Counted from the first letter of the stretch, positions 15,355 to 24,995 are shown. The stretch is DNA of 64,000 nt from Burkholderiaceae bacterium (GCA_021166835.1 JAJPEN010000015.1:35923-99922); one strand, 5' to 3'. The notes: a model not told the origin generated them from the sequence alone. Numbers and translations are program-made.

Positions 15355-18294
15355 TCAGCGCTTGCCGGCCGCGCCGCCCCGGTCGGTTCGTGAGCGACCG
15401 TCGGTCTCTGCCGTAGCCGGTTTCGCTGTGGTCTCAGGGTTTGGCGGCGGACCCATCACGGGCACGCCATCTTTGTCGAAGTGCCACTCGCCAATCGGCT
15501 CGACCTTGGGCGGTGTGCCAAGGTTGGGCTGGCTCGCGTTGGCGCCCACCGTATCCCAGACCGCTCGGTTTCCGCCATGGTGGGGGCTGATCTTTCCAGT
15601 CCGCACCGAACCCTTGTAGTCCTTGCTGAGTGTTCCGGCGTCCTGCGCGACCTGAGCGCGACCCTTGTCGATCCTGTTTCTCGCTTCGGCCTCGCCGACG
15701 CTGGCGCGGCCGGACACATCATTGGCCACAGGTCCGGGAACGGCACGCTGTCGAGTCTGGAGCGCGCGGATCTCGGCTTCGTTGGTAGCGGTTTGTTGGC
15801 CGAGCGTGCTGCCGTCCGCCGGGCGTGCACTGTCGTCGTACTGCTCCCTGAGCGTTGAATCGGGCCAGCCCATGGTTTCCGGTAGCGGCCGCGACGGAAT
15901 GAGCGGACTGTCGCTGGGAACGTAGCCCGTTGCCGAACTGCCGACGCGGGCGTAGGCGTAGGCGATCTCGGTCACCGCGCGCTGCAGCTTGATCGGATCC
16001 TCCTCGCGCAGGAGTCCGCGCTCGGCGAGACGTTGTGCTGCGTAGTTGGTGAAGTCGGTCTGCGTGCCACTGCTCCACTCGCGCATGAACTGCGCGGTGC
16101 GGGCAAGTTCGCGCGCTCGACCATAGGCGTTGTCGCTGGAGGTCTGCCGCTCACTCGCTTCACGGAAGGACGAGTCATAGCCGGTAGTGGACGTCGTCCG
16201 ATTACCGCGCGCCCATTGATAGGCGTCTGAGGAGCGGAAGTCCTTGATCAGCGCGGTCGCCTCCGTGAGCTGTGCGTTCTCGACCGCCCTGCGTGCAAAG
16301 TCGTACGCGCTCTGAAGCATCTGCTGATCGACGGCTCGGCCTTCTGTCTTCGCGTCCGCACCGATTTCGGTCAACGGGATCTTCGCGCCGATCGAAGCCG
16401 CGGCAGTGACGGTCTTGCCGACGGTCGAATCGTCGCTCAGCCCCAATCGTCGATTGACGTCACGGGCCACCGAGTTGAGGGTCTGGAACTGCGTGCTGGA
16501 GGAGCCGCCTTCGGATGTCGTCGTTTCGCGAGATCTCTGTCCGGAGCGCTCGTAGCTTTCCTGAATGCCGAGCGCCCGGGTCAGCGCGGTTGCCTGGCTG
16601 CGCTGCATCGCCTCGCGTTCGGTGCGTGCGAATGTCTCGGCTTCGCGTGCACTTTCACCCACGGCGTTTGCCTGACGTTCGGTAACGGTGAAGGTGCTGA
16701 TCAACCGTGAGAGATTCGCTTGGTAGCGGAACACGCCGGCATCGGGGCCGCTGCCCAGGGTGGTTGTGCCGTGCGCGTCGGTCGTCGTCGACATGAAGGC
16801 CGAAGACCGCGTCGGAGCGAGCTGCTGCTGATCCATCGAGACTGCGCTCTGCGTGATGCTGCCTTTCGAGGTGGCTGCGGCTTCTGCCGATGCCGCGGAC
16901 TGGATGGCACCGACGCCGGTGACCGCCTGGAACGCCACTTCGCCACCCTTGATGATGGCGGTGGCGATGATCGGGATCGAGATCACCATGTAGCCGGCGA
17001 TGGCCTGGTCGGAGACCGCGCCACCGTAGATACTCGCCGCGGTTTCGAGTGCGAGACCTTGCGCGACCGTGCCCATCTTCGCGGCGGCTTCGAGGTTGCG
17101 CGCGCTGGCGAGCGTGGCGACATAATTGAGGATCGCGTAGAGCGGCGGCCACAGTTGAATCCACACGAGACTCATCGCGAAGCTCTTGATGGCCATCGCG
17201 AGTCCACGGCCTTGCGCCAACAGGAAGAGCAGGAACACGAAGGGGAAGACCGCATAGACGACGGCCTCGATCACGTTTCTCACCAACGGCAGCGCCTGCT
17301 CGGCGATTCTGCTCATCGTCATGAACGAGGAGTTCACCGACGCGGTGGCGTTGGCGCGCGCGGTGGCGATCATGAGTGCTGCCGGGTCGTTGAGCTTCTG
17401 ACCGGCGAGACTGCGGGCGTCCTGCACGAGATTGATCATGATGTTCTGGCGCAGCAGATCGCCGGCGCCCTGTGCGGCGGTGGCGATTTTCGTCTTGTAG
17501 TAAGCCTGTTCGATCTGCCCGTCGATAGCGGTGAGCGCGGCGGCTGGCTCCAGCGTGGGGTTCAGCTGAAAAGCGAGGATCGAGCGGGCGTGCGCGACTT
17601 CCGCCGGCAGGCGCGCAGCGAGCCAGGTGTAGGCGTTCGGACAGGTGTCGACCTGCACCCGGTTGCCGTACGTGGTGAAGCGCGCCGGGTTGGGTGTGCC
17701 CATCAGCGACCACACGTCGGTGCTGCGCGCGAAAGCGGACGGGTCGATCGTGCCGTCCTGCAGGTCGTAGACCGTGCAGTTGTGGACGAAGGCGATGAGA
17801 TCGGTGCGCAGTTGCGGGTCGGAGATGTTGGCCGCGCGCGAGGCCTGGATGAGGCGATTGCCGAAGAGCACGCCGTTCTTCTGGTAGGCAAGCTCTGGTG
17901 GCAGTTGCGCATCGGCGGCGGGAATGACCTGGAACGCCGTCTCGAAGAACCGCGTCATCACGTCGCCTACTTTGCTCGTGGCGTGTCCGAAGAAGGCCAC
18001 GCCGAGCGGTACGTTTCCCACAGCCACCGGGGGCTGGCTCGCAAGCTTGTCGACGATGACGACGGTCGACTTGGGCAGGAAGAGCGCGTAGTAGACGAAC
18101 AAGAATCCCATCAGCCAGGCCCAGCCGTGGAACTTGCCCGGCGTGAAAAGCCCGGCGAAGGCGGCGACCAGCACGCCGGTGACCGCAATCGTCTTGATGA
18201 GGCCGAAGTAGTCCGCTCCGCCCATGATGGCGGCGATCGCGTTGAACACTCCGGTCAGCGTATCGACGTTGCCGTAGGCGTAGATCTCGAACAT
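15355..18294 (-). CDS. traG: Conjugal transfer protein TraG (F-type T4SS)
   Basis: The 979-residue inner-membrane protein matches TraG of F-type systems in length (F TraG about 940) and layout. N-terminal membrane segments lie at about 35-75, including VTGVLVAAFAGLF and GWAWLMGFLFVYYALFLP. A further cluster lies at about 330-460 (VVYAVFPFVFLLFLLAQGRGLAMAIKSFAMSLVWIQLWPPLYAILNYVA). A long hydrophilic, Ser/Thr/Arg-rich C-terminal domain follows, periplasmic in F TraG. The family works in pilus assembly, mating-pair stabilisation and entry exclusion contact with TraS. It is the last gene of the tra operon, 25 bp after traH. Confidence 0.92.
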   Translation of the reverse strand: MFEIYAYGNVDTLTGVFNAIAAIMGGADYFGLIKTIAVTGVLVAAFAGLFTPGKFHGWAWLMGFLFVYYALFLPKSTVVIVDKLASQPPVAVGNVPLGVAFFGHATSKVGDVMTRFFETAFQVIPAADAQLPPELAYQKNGVLFGNRLIQASRAANISDPQLRTDLIAFVHNCTVYDLQDGTIDPSAFARSTDVWSLMGTPNPARFTTYGNRVQVDTCPNAYTWLAARLPAEVAHARSILAFQLNPTLEPAAALTAIDGQIEQAYYKTKIATAAQGAGDLLRQNIMINLVQDARSLAGQKLNDPAALMIATARANATASVNSSFMTMSRIAEQALPLVRNVIEAVVYAVFPFVFLLFLLAQGRGLAMAIKSFAMSLVWIQLWPPLYAILNYVATLASARNLEAAAKMGTVAQGLALETAASIYGGAVSDQAIAGYMVISIPIIATAIIKGGEVAFQAVTGVGAIQSAASAEAAATSKGSITQSAVSMDQQQLAPTRSSAFMSTTTDAHGTTTLGSGPDAGVFRYQANLSRLISTFTVTERQANAVGESAREAETFARTEREAMQRSQATALTRALGIQESYERSGQRSRETTTSEGGSSSTQFQTLNSVARDVNRRLGLSDDSTVGKTVTAAASIGAKIPLTEIGADAKTEGRAVDQQMLQSAYDFARRAVENAQLTEATALIKDFRSSDAYQWARGNRTTSTTGYDSSFREASERQTSSDNAYGRARELARTAQFMREWSSGTQTDFTNYAAQRLAERGLLREEDPIKLQRAVTEIAYAYARVGSSATGYVPSDSPLIPSRPLPETMGWPDSTLREQYDDSARPADGSTLGQQTATNEAEIRALQTRQRAVPGPVANDVSGRASVGEAEARNRIDKGRAQVAQDAGTLSKDYKGSVRTGKISPHHGGNRAVWDTVGANASQPNLGTPPKVEPIGEWHFDKDGVPVMGPPPNPETTAKPATAETDGRSRTDRGGAAGKR

Positions 18295-18319
18295 GCCGGC
18301 TCGCGGTTCGTGCGCCGAG

Positions 18320-19792
18320 CTACGAGCCGCGCTTGCTGCTGCTCGCGCTGAAGTCGAGCATCGCTTTCACCGACGATGGCATCGAGCTCCACAATTGCCG
18401 CTCGAGCGTTTGCAGATCCTGCGTCATCGAGCCGACCGAGCGCACCTTGGCGTAGGCGGTCTGCTTCTCGGTGATGATCTGGCGCTGCGCTTCGCGTGCG
18501 TTTTCGCGAATCGCATCGAGGTACTGCTGCTCGATGCTGGTGCGCTCGAGCGACTGCGACAATGCGGTCGTCGCCTGGCGGATCGCGCGGCTCAGGAACG
18601 TTTCGGCGTAGTCCAACGCGATCACGTCCTTGTAGGTCTCGATCAGCGTCTCGGCGGTGCTCGAGCCCGGCACGGCGTTGGCGATCGACAACATCCGGTA
18701 GACGGGTTCGGTCGTGTTGTTCACGAACCCGATATCGGCAGGCTGCTGCGGGCTGCGCGTGGCGATGTTCTCCGACATCCGGTGCAGGCGCTCGGAGACC
18801 AGACTGGTGAAGGGCTTGGCCGAGACAGTCGCGCGCGTCGGATTCAGGCACTCGGCCGGTTCGTCGCACACGTACACCTCGATGTCGACGCGGCCGCTTG
18901 CGGCCGATGCGCCGTGGCCGAGCAGCAGGTCGCGCAGGCCCACGATCGTGGGCTCGGCGTAGCGTGGGCTGGCGCCGCTGCCGTCGTCGGCGGGCGGGTG
19001 CAGGATCACTGTGCCGATCACGCTCATGATCAGCTCTTTTTCCTGCCGGCTGATCATCCCACTGACCTGATTGAGTGCGAGCCAGGTGACGTTGCCCTTG
19101 ACGAAGGTGGTGTTGCGCACGTTCGGGTCGGCGCTGTTGGCGGCGGTCTTCACGACGCTCGGAGCGTTGGTCGCGCAGGTCAGGCGCGCTTCGGCCCGGT
19201 CGGAGACACTGCCCAGGTACTGCGAGATGTTCGCGCAGCCGCTCATCATCGAGTTGTCGTACTCGCCCACCGCGCCGTTCACCAGCGCCTGCGCGGCTTC
19301 GCACGAGTTGATATTCATCGCGTTGATCTTGTTGATCTGGTCCTGCAGTTCGGTGAGGAGCTTGTCGATGTCGGGCGAGATCGACTGCAGCGCCAGCTTG
19401 AAGGCGTAGCCCACGGCACTGGCACCGATGTTCTGCAGCAGCGCGATGAACTGCCGCTTGTTGATGAAGGAAAACGCCCCACCGTACAGATCGATGCCGC
19501 CGCAGCCGGCGCGCAGGCTGGGCAGTTGCGCGCTCGCCAGCGGATAGTTGCGCCCTGGCGCACGCATCATCAGGCTGCCGCCGGTGTAGAGGTTCATCGC
19601 CTGGCCGCGAAACGCGCCCGGCGCCGTGACGTTGCCCAGCGCACCGAGGTCGTCGAACATCGCCTGCATTTCGGTGTTCAGGTCGGCCGCGTGAGTTGCG
19701 AGCGGTGCCGCCGCCATCGACACGGCGAGCAGGGCTGCGAGGAGGCGCCTTGCGAAGGGTCGGAACGGGCGGGTGTCCGGTGCGTGTGCCAT
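18320..19792 (-). CDS. traH: Conjugal transfer protein TraH (F-type T4SS)
   Basis: The 490-residue protein has a Sec signal peptide (LLAALLAVSMAAAPLATHAA, cleavage about residue 35) and the TraH body, including YTGGSLMMRAPGRNYPLASAQLPSLRAGCGGIDL in split form and FINKRQFIALLQNIGASA. TraH is a periplasmic/outer-membrane-associated F-pilus assembly protein acting with TraF, TraU, TraW and TrbC. The C-terminal 100 residues are coiled-coil-like. Length agrees with family members (about 460-490). It starts 9 bp after the traF stop. Confidence 0.93.
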   Translation of the reverse strand: MAHAPDTRPFRPFARRLLAALLAVSMAAAPLATHAADLNTEMQAMFDDLGALGNVTAPGAFRGQAMNLYTGGSLMMRAPGRNYPLASAQLPSLRAGCGGIDLYGGAFSFINKRQFIALLQNIGASAVGYAFKLALQSISPDIDKLLTELQDQINKINAMNINSCEAAQALVNGAVGEYDNSMMSGCANISQYLGSVSDRAEARLTCATNAPSVVKTAANSADPNVRNTTFVKGNVTWLALNQVSGMISRQEKELIMSVIGTVILHPPADDGSGASPRYAEPTIVGLRDLLLGHGASAASGRVDIEVYVCDEPAECLNPTRATVSAKPFTSLVSERLHRMSENIATRSPQQPADIGFVNNTTEPVYRMLSIANAVPGSSTAETLIETYKDVIALDYAETFLSRAIRQATTALSQSLERTSIEQQYLDAIRENAREAQRQIITEKQTAYAKVRSVGSMTQDLQTLERQLWSSMPSSVKAMLDFSASSSKRGS

Positions 19793-19801
19793 GCGGGTTC
19801 C

Positions 19802-20641
19802 TCAGGGGCGGTCTGTGCTCGTGTTTTCCCCGAGCGCAGCGAGGCGCTCGACGAGTTCGCTCATCGACATGACACCGAATCCGACCGGGGTGATCTCGCG
19901 GGTGGCCGGTGCGGTGAGGTAGAGCGCCGGCACGGCTGTGGCATTCAGGCGTGCAGCCATCCCGTTGTCGGGTCGGGCGTTGGGGTACTCGGGCAGCGCG
20001 CGGCCATCCAGGCTGATTGCGAGCACGGTGAACCCGAACGCCTCTTCGAATCGCTTGAGGATCGGCGCAAAACGATGGCAATGCGGACAGTCGCTGCGGA
20101 AGACGAAGATGAGGCCATGCGTGGCGGCGAGGCTTTCGACGCTTCGTTTCTGCCGGTCGCGCTGCTGCTCGTCGAAGACGTTAATCGCCATTGCGTTGGT
20201 GGGCCGTCCGGTCAGTCCGTAGTCCAGATCGGGCACGCGCCAGACCAGCCGCTGCCAGCGCTGGGCGAAATGTTCGGACCGGTCCATCACCATCCGCTGG
20301 TAGCGCATGTAGGCGACGAGATTGGCGTCGCTCGGGTTCATGATGGCGATGCGCTTCAGATTCTCGAGGCGCTCTTGCATCGCTTCGAACTCGATCAGCT
20401 CGCGCGGTGGTTTTGCCGCATCCGGCTTCGGTCGGGGCGCGCGCCGCGGCGGGTCCCGGTACCAGAACCAACCTTCGCGGTGGCGCAGCCAGTACGCGGC
20501 ATCGTGCGGGTCGGCGGCGATCCGTACCTGGTCGTCTGCACCCGGTACGGGCGACGCGTGAACGCACAGCATCATGGCGACGAGAAGCACCGCCACGGTG
20601 GTGCGCGCGCCCAGGCGGCTCGAACGCACGGTTGCGCGCAT
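19802..20641 (-). CDS. traF: Conjugal transfer protein TraF (thioredoxin-fold)
   Basis: The 279-residue exported protein has an N-terminal hydrophobic signal (about 14-34) and a C-terminal thioredoxin-like domain. It contains the pilus-assembly TraF block HREGWFWYRDPP. An intact redox motif CPHC (C185-C188 in FRSDCPHCHRF) is present, whereas F-plasmid TraF lacks it; NATAVPALYL supplies the cis-Pro loop. It probably helps fold the cysteine-rich TraN, TraU and TraH proteins, together with the DsbC-like protein of this operon. It directly follows the small exported gene. Confidence 0.9.
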   Translation of the reverse strand: MRATVRSSRLGARTTVAVLLVAMMLCVHASPVPGADDQVRIAADPHDAAYWLRHREGWFWYRDPPRRAPRPKPDAAKPPRELIEFEAMQERLENLKRIAIMNPSDANLVAYMRYQRMVMDRSEHFAQRWQRLVWRVPDLDYGLTGRPTNAMAINVFDEQQRDRQKRSVESLAATHGLIFVFRSDCPHCHRFAPILKRFEEAFGFTVLAISLDGRALPEYPNARPDNGMAARLNATAVPALYLTAPATREITPVGFGVMSMSELVERLAALGENTSTDRP

Positions 20642-21052
20642 CTATTCTTCTCCCGCAAGCGTGCCGTCTCGGCAAAAGCTGACCTGCCAGCGCAGCTCCT
20701 GATCGGCGCGCTCGCCGTGCTCGAGCACGGCGCGCTGGTGCGTGACGATTTCGAGCCGGGCGCAGCCGTGCTGCGGCAGATCGTGCAGGCGCGTGACGTC
20801 GATCTCGATCGGTGCGGTGGCGTCGAACCGGCGCCGCACATAGTCGGCGCCCGCACCGGTGAGCACTCCGCGCGCCGCGCCGTGCTCGATGGCAAGCTTC
20901 AGCAGCGGCCGGATTTCGGTGACCGCCATGCGTTGCGCTGTTTGCGCATGGCTGCAGACGGCGAGAAATGCGCTGAGCAGAATTGCGGGGACTCTTGCGC
21001 CGAACACGAATCGTTCAGTCGGTGTGGCGGCAATGCGAGCAGTGCGCATCAT
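20642..21052 (-). CDS. Small exported protein of the tra operon
   Basis: This 136-residue protein overlaps the traN C-part stop as ATGA and ends directly at the traF start region. It has a hydrophobic signal segment (VPAILLSAFLAVCSHAQ, about 21-37) followed by a short mixed domain with two cysteines late in the sequence (HGCARLE, SFCRDG). I do not recognise a named Tra family; position between traN and traF in related ICEs is often occupied by unnamed small periplasmic proteins. A role in mating-pair machinery assembly is inferred from the tight coupling only. Confidence 0.65.
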   Translation of the reverse strand: MMRTARIAATPTERFVFGARVPAILLSAFLAVCSHAQTAQRMAVTEIRPLLKLAIEHGAARGVLTGAGADYVRRRFDATAPIEIDVTRLHDLPQHGCARLEIVTHQRAVLEHGERADQELRWQVSFCRDGTLAGEE

Positions 21053-22260
21053 GGCCGGAAGTAGCTGTCGATGCGCTGCTGCGCGCGCTGCTGGAGTTCG
21101 CCCACGTTCGGCAGGCTCGGTGCGATCTCCGCATAGAACTCGCTGAGGTCCATGCGCGCGAAGTCCAGCGATTGCAGTTGCGCAAGCGTGAAGCCGCGGC
21201 AGTCGGGACGTCTGGCGGCGCCCCAGCCGCGAGCGAGTTGCGCTCGGCCCTGTTCGTTCAGGATGCGCGACAGACGCGAGTTGAAGCAGCAGTACGACTG
21301 CGTGGTCTCGACGCAGGTGCGAATGATCCTCAGGCGCTTCGAGCAGTAGCTGCCGAGGTTGTGGCACAGGCGGTTGTCGCGCTTCATTGCGAGGATCTGC
21401 TCGGCATCCTTGCAGTTCAGGAGCCCCGAGACCTGGATCGCGATCATCGCCATCGTCCACGGGCCGGGGGCGAGCGAGGTGACGAACGAGCTCACCGAGA
21501 TGTCGCCGGCAATGAGTCCGGCCAGTGCCGAGGAGCCGCCCCCGGCGCCGAAGAGTGCCCCGAACCCGGAGATCACCAGATCCGGTGCGTCGGCCGTAAA
21601 GAGCGCATCGAAGGTGTAGCTCGAGCCGACCGCACCAGCCGCGTGCCCGCCGGCGCCTGCGATCAGGTTCAGGTTCGAGAAAAGCGAGCCATCGGTGCCG
21701 CCGCCCTTGCAGCAGTTCACCAACCCGAAGAGCTTCTTGCGGCAGCGGTTGTCGTAGCCCTTGAACACTTCCAGCGTGTCGGGATCGAGGTACTGGCCGG
21801 CTTCGCGCTGCGCTTCCAGTCCGGCCACGGCACGCGCGAAGTCCGCATCGGGCTCGTATCCGGTGTCGAAGCAGTAGCCGTTCAGGCAATATCGCTGGCC
21901 GGCACAGTTCGTCACCGTGGACGTGCTGCCAGGGGCGCTGCGGCACTGCCAGCGCTCTTCGCTCAGCAGGCAAGCGCCCTGTGGGCCCGTGTCCATGCAC
22001 GTTGACGCGACCTGGCTGCAACCGCGGTCGCTCAGTGGCTGGCAATCGTCGGTGCTGTCCGCTGCGATGCAGGTATAGGTTGCGCGCGAGCGCCAGCAAT
22101 CGCGCTGTACGACATGTCCGTCGATGATGCGGGTTTCGGGGCCTTCGGCGCAGCTCTCGGCGCTCTGATAGCAATCGGCGGCGCGGGCGGGCGCGGATGC
22201 ATAAAGGCCCAGCGCAAGCGCGCAGACTGCGGTTAAGGCGAAATGGGGTACCGCTCTCAT
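21049..22260 (-). CDS. traN: TraN, C-terminal half as a separate exported protein
   Basis: The 403-residue protein has its own signal peptide (FALTAVCALALGLYASAPARA, cleavage about residue 27) and is strikingly Cys-rich. It carries the C-terminal TraN blocks CRKKLFGLVNCCKGGG, CHNLGSYCSKRL and TTQSYCCFNSRLSRILNEQGRAQL. TraN is an outer-membrane adhesin that stabilises mating pairs and is normally one protein of about 600-900 residues. Here its N-terminal half is the preceding gene, overlapping by ATGA (22257-22260). Because both halves have signal peptides this looks like a genuine two-subunit arrangement rather than a frameshift. Confidence 0.85.
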   Translation of the reverse strand: MRAVPHFALTAVCALALGLYASAPARAADCYQSAESCAEGPETRIIDGHVVQRDCWRSRATYTCIAADSTDDCQPLSDRGCSQVASTCMDTGPQGACLLSEERWQCRSAPGSTSTVTNCAGQRYCLNGYCFDTGYEPDADFARAVAGLEAQREAGQYLDPDTLEVFKGYDNRCRKKLFGLVNCCKGGGTDGSLFSNLNLIAGAGGHAAGAVGSSYTFDALFTADAPDLVISGFGALFGAGGGSSALAGLIAGDISVSSFVTSLAPGPWTMAMIAIQVSGLLNCKDAEQILAMKRDNRLCHNLGSYCSKRLRIIRTCVETTQSYCCFNSRLSRILNEQGRAQLARGWGAARRPDCRGFTLAQLQSLDFARMDLSEFYAEIAPSLPNVGELQQRAQQRIDSYFRP

Positions 22261-23246
22261 TGCGCACGAGCCTCGAGGGCGGCGCAGCCGTTCGTCCAGC
22301 GGTCGTTGAAGCTCACCGTGGTCGGCATCACGAAGGTGCTTGCGCTGGACTGGGTCGTGCCCTCGCAGGGGTTCTCCAGCGACAGGCCGATCGTGCAGTT
22401 CGCTCCCGAGCAGCTCTGGGTAAACGAGCTTCGGTAGCAGGCAGTCGCGTCGATCCGGGACGGGCCCGGGGTCTGCGCGATCTGCGTGTTCAGGCGCCCG
22501 GGGACGTCGAGCGAGCCGAGATCCAGGCGGAGCTCGTTTGTGGTCTTGCCGAAGGTGACGACGTGCACTGCGTAGCCGCTGGTCGTGCAGCGGAAATCGA
22601 ACGCGTAGTAGTCGACGCAGGTGGGGCAGGCGTCGACCGTGATCCGGGTGAGGAACTCGCCCGCAGAGCAAGCTGGGATCTCGACCGGGGTGACGACGAG
22701 CACCCGATCGCAGGTGGCGGTTTCCAGCTTGCGATAGCGGTGGCAGATCGCCGTCTCGAAGCGATCGGACGTGCTCGTCGTCCGGGTGGCGCAGCCGCTG
22801 TAAGTGCCGGCGAGATTGCCGGCGATCGCTTGCGGATCGGCGCTGATCGCGCGGCCTTGCGCCAGCAAGGGGTCGGTGGGTGCGACGGGGATGTTCGGGC
22901 GGCGAGCCGGGTTGGTTTGCGAGAACTGCACGCCGGTGCACGAGGGGTCGGTCGCAGTCGGGCCGCTGCACACACGAGTTTGTGATGCTGCCTCGGATTC
23001 CAGATCGGCGCTGCCGAAGTAGTGGGTCTGCGACGGGTTGGAGGTGTAGTGCGGGACGATCGACTGCGCGTTGCCCTCGGTGATGGTGCCGTGCGCGGTT
23101 GCGTTGCCGCTTCGGCCGAACGTTTTTCCCTGCTCGAAGACGTCGCCCAGCGACGGTTGCGCCTGCGTGAAGGCGACCGGCAACGTCGCGAGTAGTGCGA
23201 CGACGAATCCGGGAAGCCTGCGGATACGGCATCTGGCGGACCGCAT
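22257..23246 (-). CDS. traN: TraN, N-terminal half as a separate exported protein
   Basis: The 329-residue protein begins with a signal peptide (LPGFVVALLATLPVAFTQAQ, cleavage about residue 28). It then shows the N-terminal TraN-like region, with GKTFGRSG, YFGSADLESEAASQTRVCSG, and a Cys-rich body including CDRVLVVTPVEIPAC and CYRSSFTQSCSGANC. It is followed by a second gene holding the C-terminal TraN region. ATG 23246 is preferred over upstream in-frame positions because it directly precedes the signal peptide; it lies 2 bp after the trbC stop. The role would be in mating-pair stabilisation at the donor surface. Confidence 0.82.
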   Translation of the reverse strand: MRSARCRIRRLPGFVVALLATLPVAFTQAQPSLGDVFEQGKTFGRSGNATAHGTITEGNAQSIVPHYTSNPSQTHYFGSADLESEAASQTRVCSGPTATDPSCTGVQFSQTNPARRPNIPVAPTDPLLAQGRAISADPQAIAGNLAGTYSGCATRTTSTSDRFETAICHRYRKLETATCDRVLVVTPVEIPACSAGEFLTRITVDACPTCVDYYAFDFRCTTSGYAVHVVTFGKTTNELRLDLGSLDVPGRLNTQIAQTPGPSRIDATACYRSSFTQSCSGANCTIGLSLENPCEGTTQSSASTFVMPTTVSFNDRWTNGCAALEARAQ

Positions 23247-23248
23247 GT

Positions 23249-23953
23249 TCAGGGTCCCTTCAGTCGTACCAGGAGCGGCGCCACGAGCGGCTGCGCGTCT
23301 GGATGTTCTCGGGCGAGTACGTCGAGCGCGTGATCGAGGCTCACGTCTCCCGATACGCTGACGAAGCCGGGCGGAATCCGGCATTCGGTACCGCATGTGG
23401 ATCGGCTCGCGCGTGGGTCGAGATCGAGGACGAAGGTCGGCGCGTGCTCGATCCGGTAGCGTGTGAAGGCTTCCGGGTCGATCACCCATGCAACCCGGTG
23501 CTCACCGATCAGGTCGGATACGGCCGTGAGCGTCTGACGCATGGAGCCTGCTTTCAAGCCACGCAGTACGAGCACCGCACCGCTGCGTGCAGCTTGATCG
23601 ATCAGTAGTTGCAGGCTTGCGCGTGGCATCGCCAGCGTGACGAAGATGCGCACCGCACTGGTTGCCGTCGCCGGTGCGGGCTTCGTGAGCGGTGCGCCCG
23701 AGCGCGCGAGCGTCTCGATGTCGATCGGCGCCGGTGCGTGCGGGAGATCGATGCGCGGCGGCGCCGGCGCCGGCTGTAGGTCGAGCTGATCGGGACGCGG
23801 GAAAGGGTGCGTTTGCCGGGCGCGTTCGATCTCGGCGGCGTCGGGCCAGTTCGGGGTCTGCGCATGACCGGCGCTGATCGTGAGAAGCACGAATGCGCAG
23901 GCGCCCAGCGCGAGCGCAGATTTTCCGGCGAGCGGGCGCATCTCCGGGTGCAT
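23249..23953 (-). CDS. trbC: Type-F pilus assembly protein TrbC
   Basis: The 234-residue protein has a signal peptide (ALALGACAFVLLTISAGHAQ) and the TrbC core: VRIFVTLAMPRASLQLLIDQAARSGAVLVLRG, then WVIDPEAFTRYRIEHAPTFVL. TrbC is a periplasmic protein that interacts with TraW and is required for F-pilus assembly; in many elements TraW and TrbC are fused. Here they are separate, with traU between. The Pro-rich stretch at about 50-80 is a linker. ATG 23953 begins 1 bp after the traU stop; ATG 23941 is an alternative. Confidence 0.88.
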   Translation of the reverse strand: MHPEMRPLAGKSALALGACAFVLLTISAGHAQTPNWPDAAEIERARQTHPFPRPDQLDLQPAPAPPRIDLPHAPAPIDIETLARSGAPLTKPAPATATSAVRIFVTLAMPRASLQLLIDQAARSGAVLVLRGLKAGSMRQTLTAVSDLIGEHRVAWVIDPEAFTRYRIEHAPTFVLDLDPRASRSTCGTECRIPPGFVSVSGDVSLDHALDVLAREHPDAQPLVAPLLVRLKGP

Positions 23954-23954
23954 C

Positions 23955-24995
23955 TCAATACGCGCCGGCACAGCAGTTCCGCTTGCGAAAGATCTGGTAG
24001 GTGAAGTCTTCGCCGGTGACCGGCCAGGACTTGCCCGCACCCCAGATCGTCGTCGTGCGGCCGTAGGGCTGGCAGCACTGACCGGCATGTTTGGTGGTTG
24101 CCGGTACCGGATGGAGCATCTGCAGTTTGTAGTGCGTCTTGTCCATGATCGGCAGCGGGTACAGGCCGCACAGACCGCGCGAGCCGGCGCCGGTGAAGGT
24201 GGTGAATTGCCGGTGCATCTTCGCCGTCAGGCGTTCGGCGATCAGGGTCGAGGCCTGCACGCCGCCGATATGGGTGGCGACGTGTCCGTTCATCGGGTAG
24301 AGCGACCCCTGGCAGCCGGCGCACCAGAAGAGGCTTGCAATGGGAAACCCGGCACTGGCGGCCACGCAATCGGCGGCGCACGCGGCTTTGGCCGGCGTGT
24401 TGGCAAAAAGCACCGCTTCGGGGTTCAGGATCGCCGTGAGCTCGTCGTCGGCCCAAAGCGGATCGACCTCGGTGAGGTAGGCCAGATCGAGCGATCCCTC
24501 TTCCAGACACGGGAAGTCGAGCAGCACTTCGAGCCAGCTGAAGATCGGGTTGGCGTACCAGTGCGCGTGATAGAAGCTGTTGCGCGTCTGGCTGTCGAGT
24601 CCGACCTGTGCGCCGCGCGGCACGGACATACCGGGATCCAGTGCGATGCCGCCCAGACCGACCATGCAAAAGGGCGTGCGCGTCACGTCCACCATGCGTA
24701 CCGGCTCCCAGAAGCCGATCGACACGCCGACGCGCGGCGGGTTGCCGCAGTAGCAAACCGGCGAGGACGGATTGCCGATGTCGGGCTGAGCGTCGGAGAG
24801 GATCGATGCCGAGCCGATGGTGAGCGGAAAGACGCAACTCCAGCAGATGTCGGTGACCGGATTCATGAAGCGCCCGTGACAGGTCGGGCCGGTCGCGGCC
24901 GCACCGGATGCGAGCGCAAGCAACCACACGGCGAGCGCGACCAGTGCGAAGCGCAACCGGGCAAGTCGGTGCGGTGCGGGGTTAACGGAGCTCAT
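23955..24995 (-). CDS. traU: Conjugal transfer protein TraU
   Basis: The 346-residue protein is a clear TraU: signal peptide (FALVALAVWLLALASGAAA), then CHGRFMNPVTDICWSCVFPL, CYCGNPPRVGVSIGFWEPVRMVDV and CAADCVAASAGFPIASLFWCAGC, with about 14 cysteines. TraU is a periplasmic protein needed for DNA transfer more than for pilus assembly. Its many disulfides explain the DsbC and CPHC-bearing TraF genes in the same operon. The length is close to F TraU (330). It overlaps the traW stop by 14 bp. Confidence 0.94.
   Translation of the reverse strand: MSSVNPAPHRLARLRFALVALAVWLLALASGAAATGPTCHGRFMNPVTDICWSCVFPLTIGSASILSDAQPDIGNPSSPVCYCGNPPRVGVSIGFWEPVRMVDVTRTPFCMVGLGGIALDPGMSVPRGAQVGLDSQTRNSFYHAHWYANPIFSWLEVLLDFPCLEEGSLDLAYLTEVDPLWADDELTAILNPEAVLFANTPAKAACAADCVAASAGFPIASLFWCAGCQGSLYPMNGHVATHIGGVQASTLIAERLTAKMHRQFTTFTGAGSRGLCGLYPLPIMDKTHYKLQMLHPVPATTKHAGQCCQPYGRTTTIWGAGKSWPVTGEDFTYQIFRKRNCCAGAY

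Noticed and set aside
18293..21064. Over 900-codon plus-strand frame opposite traH, traF and the small exported gene
   Set aside because: It is a mirror of real minus-strand coding in high-GC DNA with no family motifs; the minus strand has recognised T4SS genes throughout.
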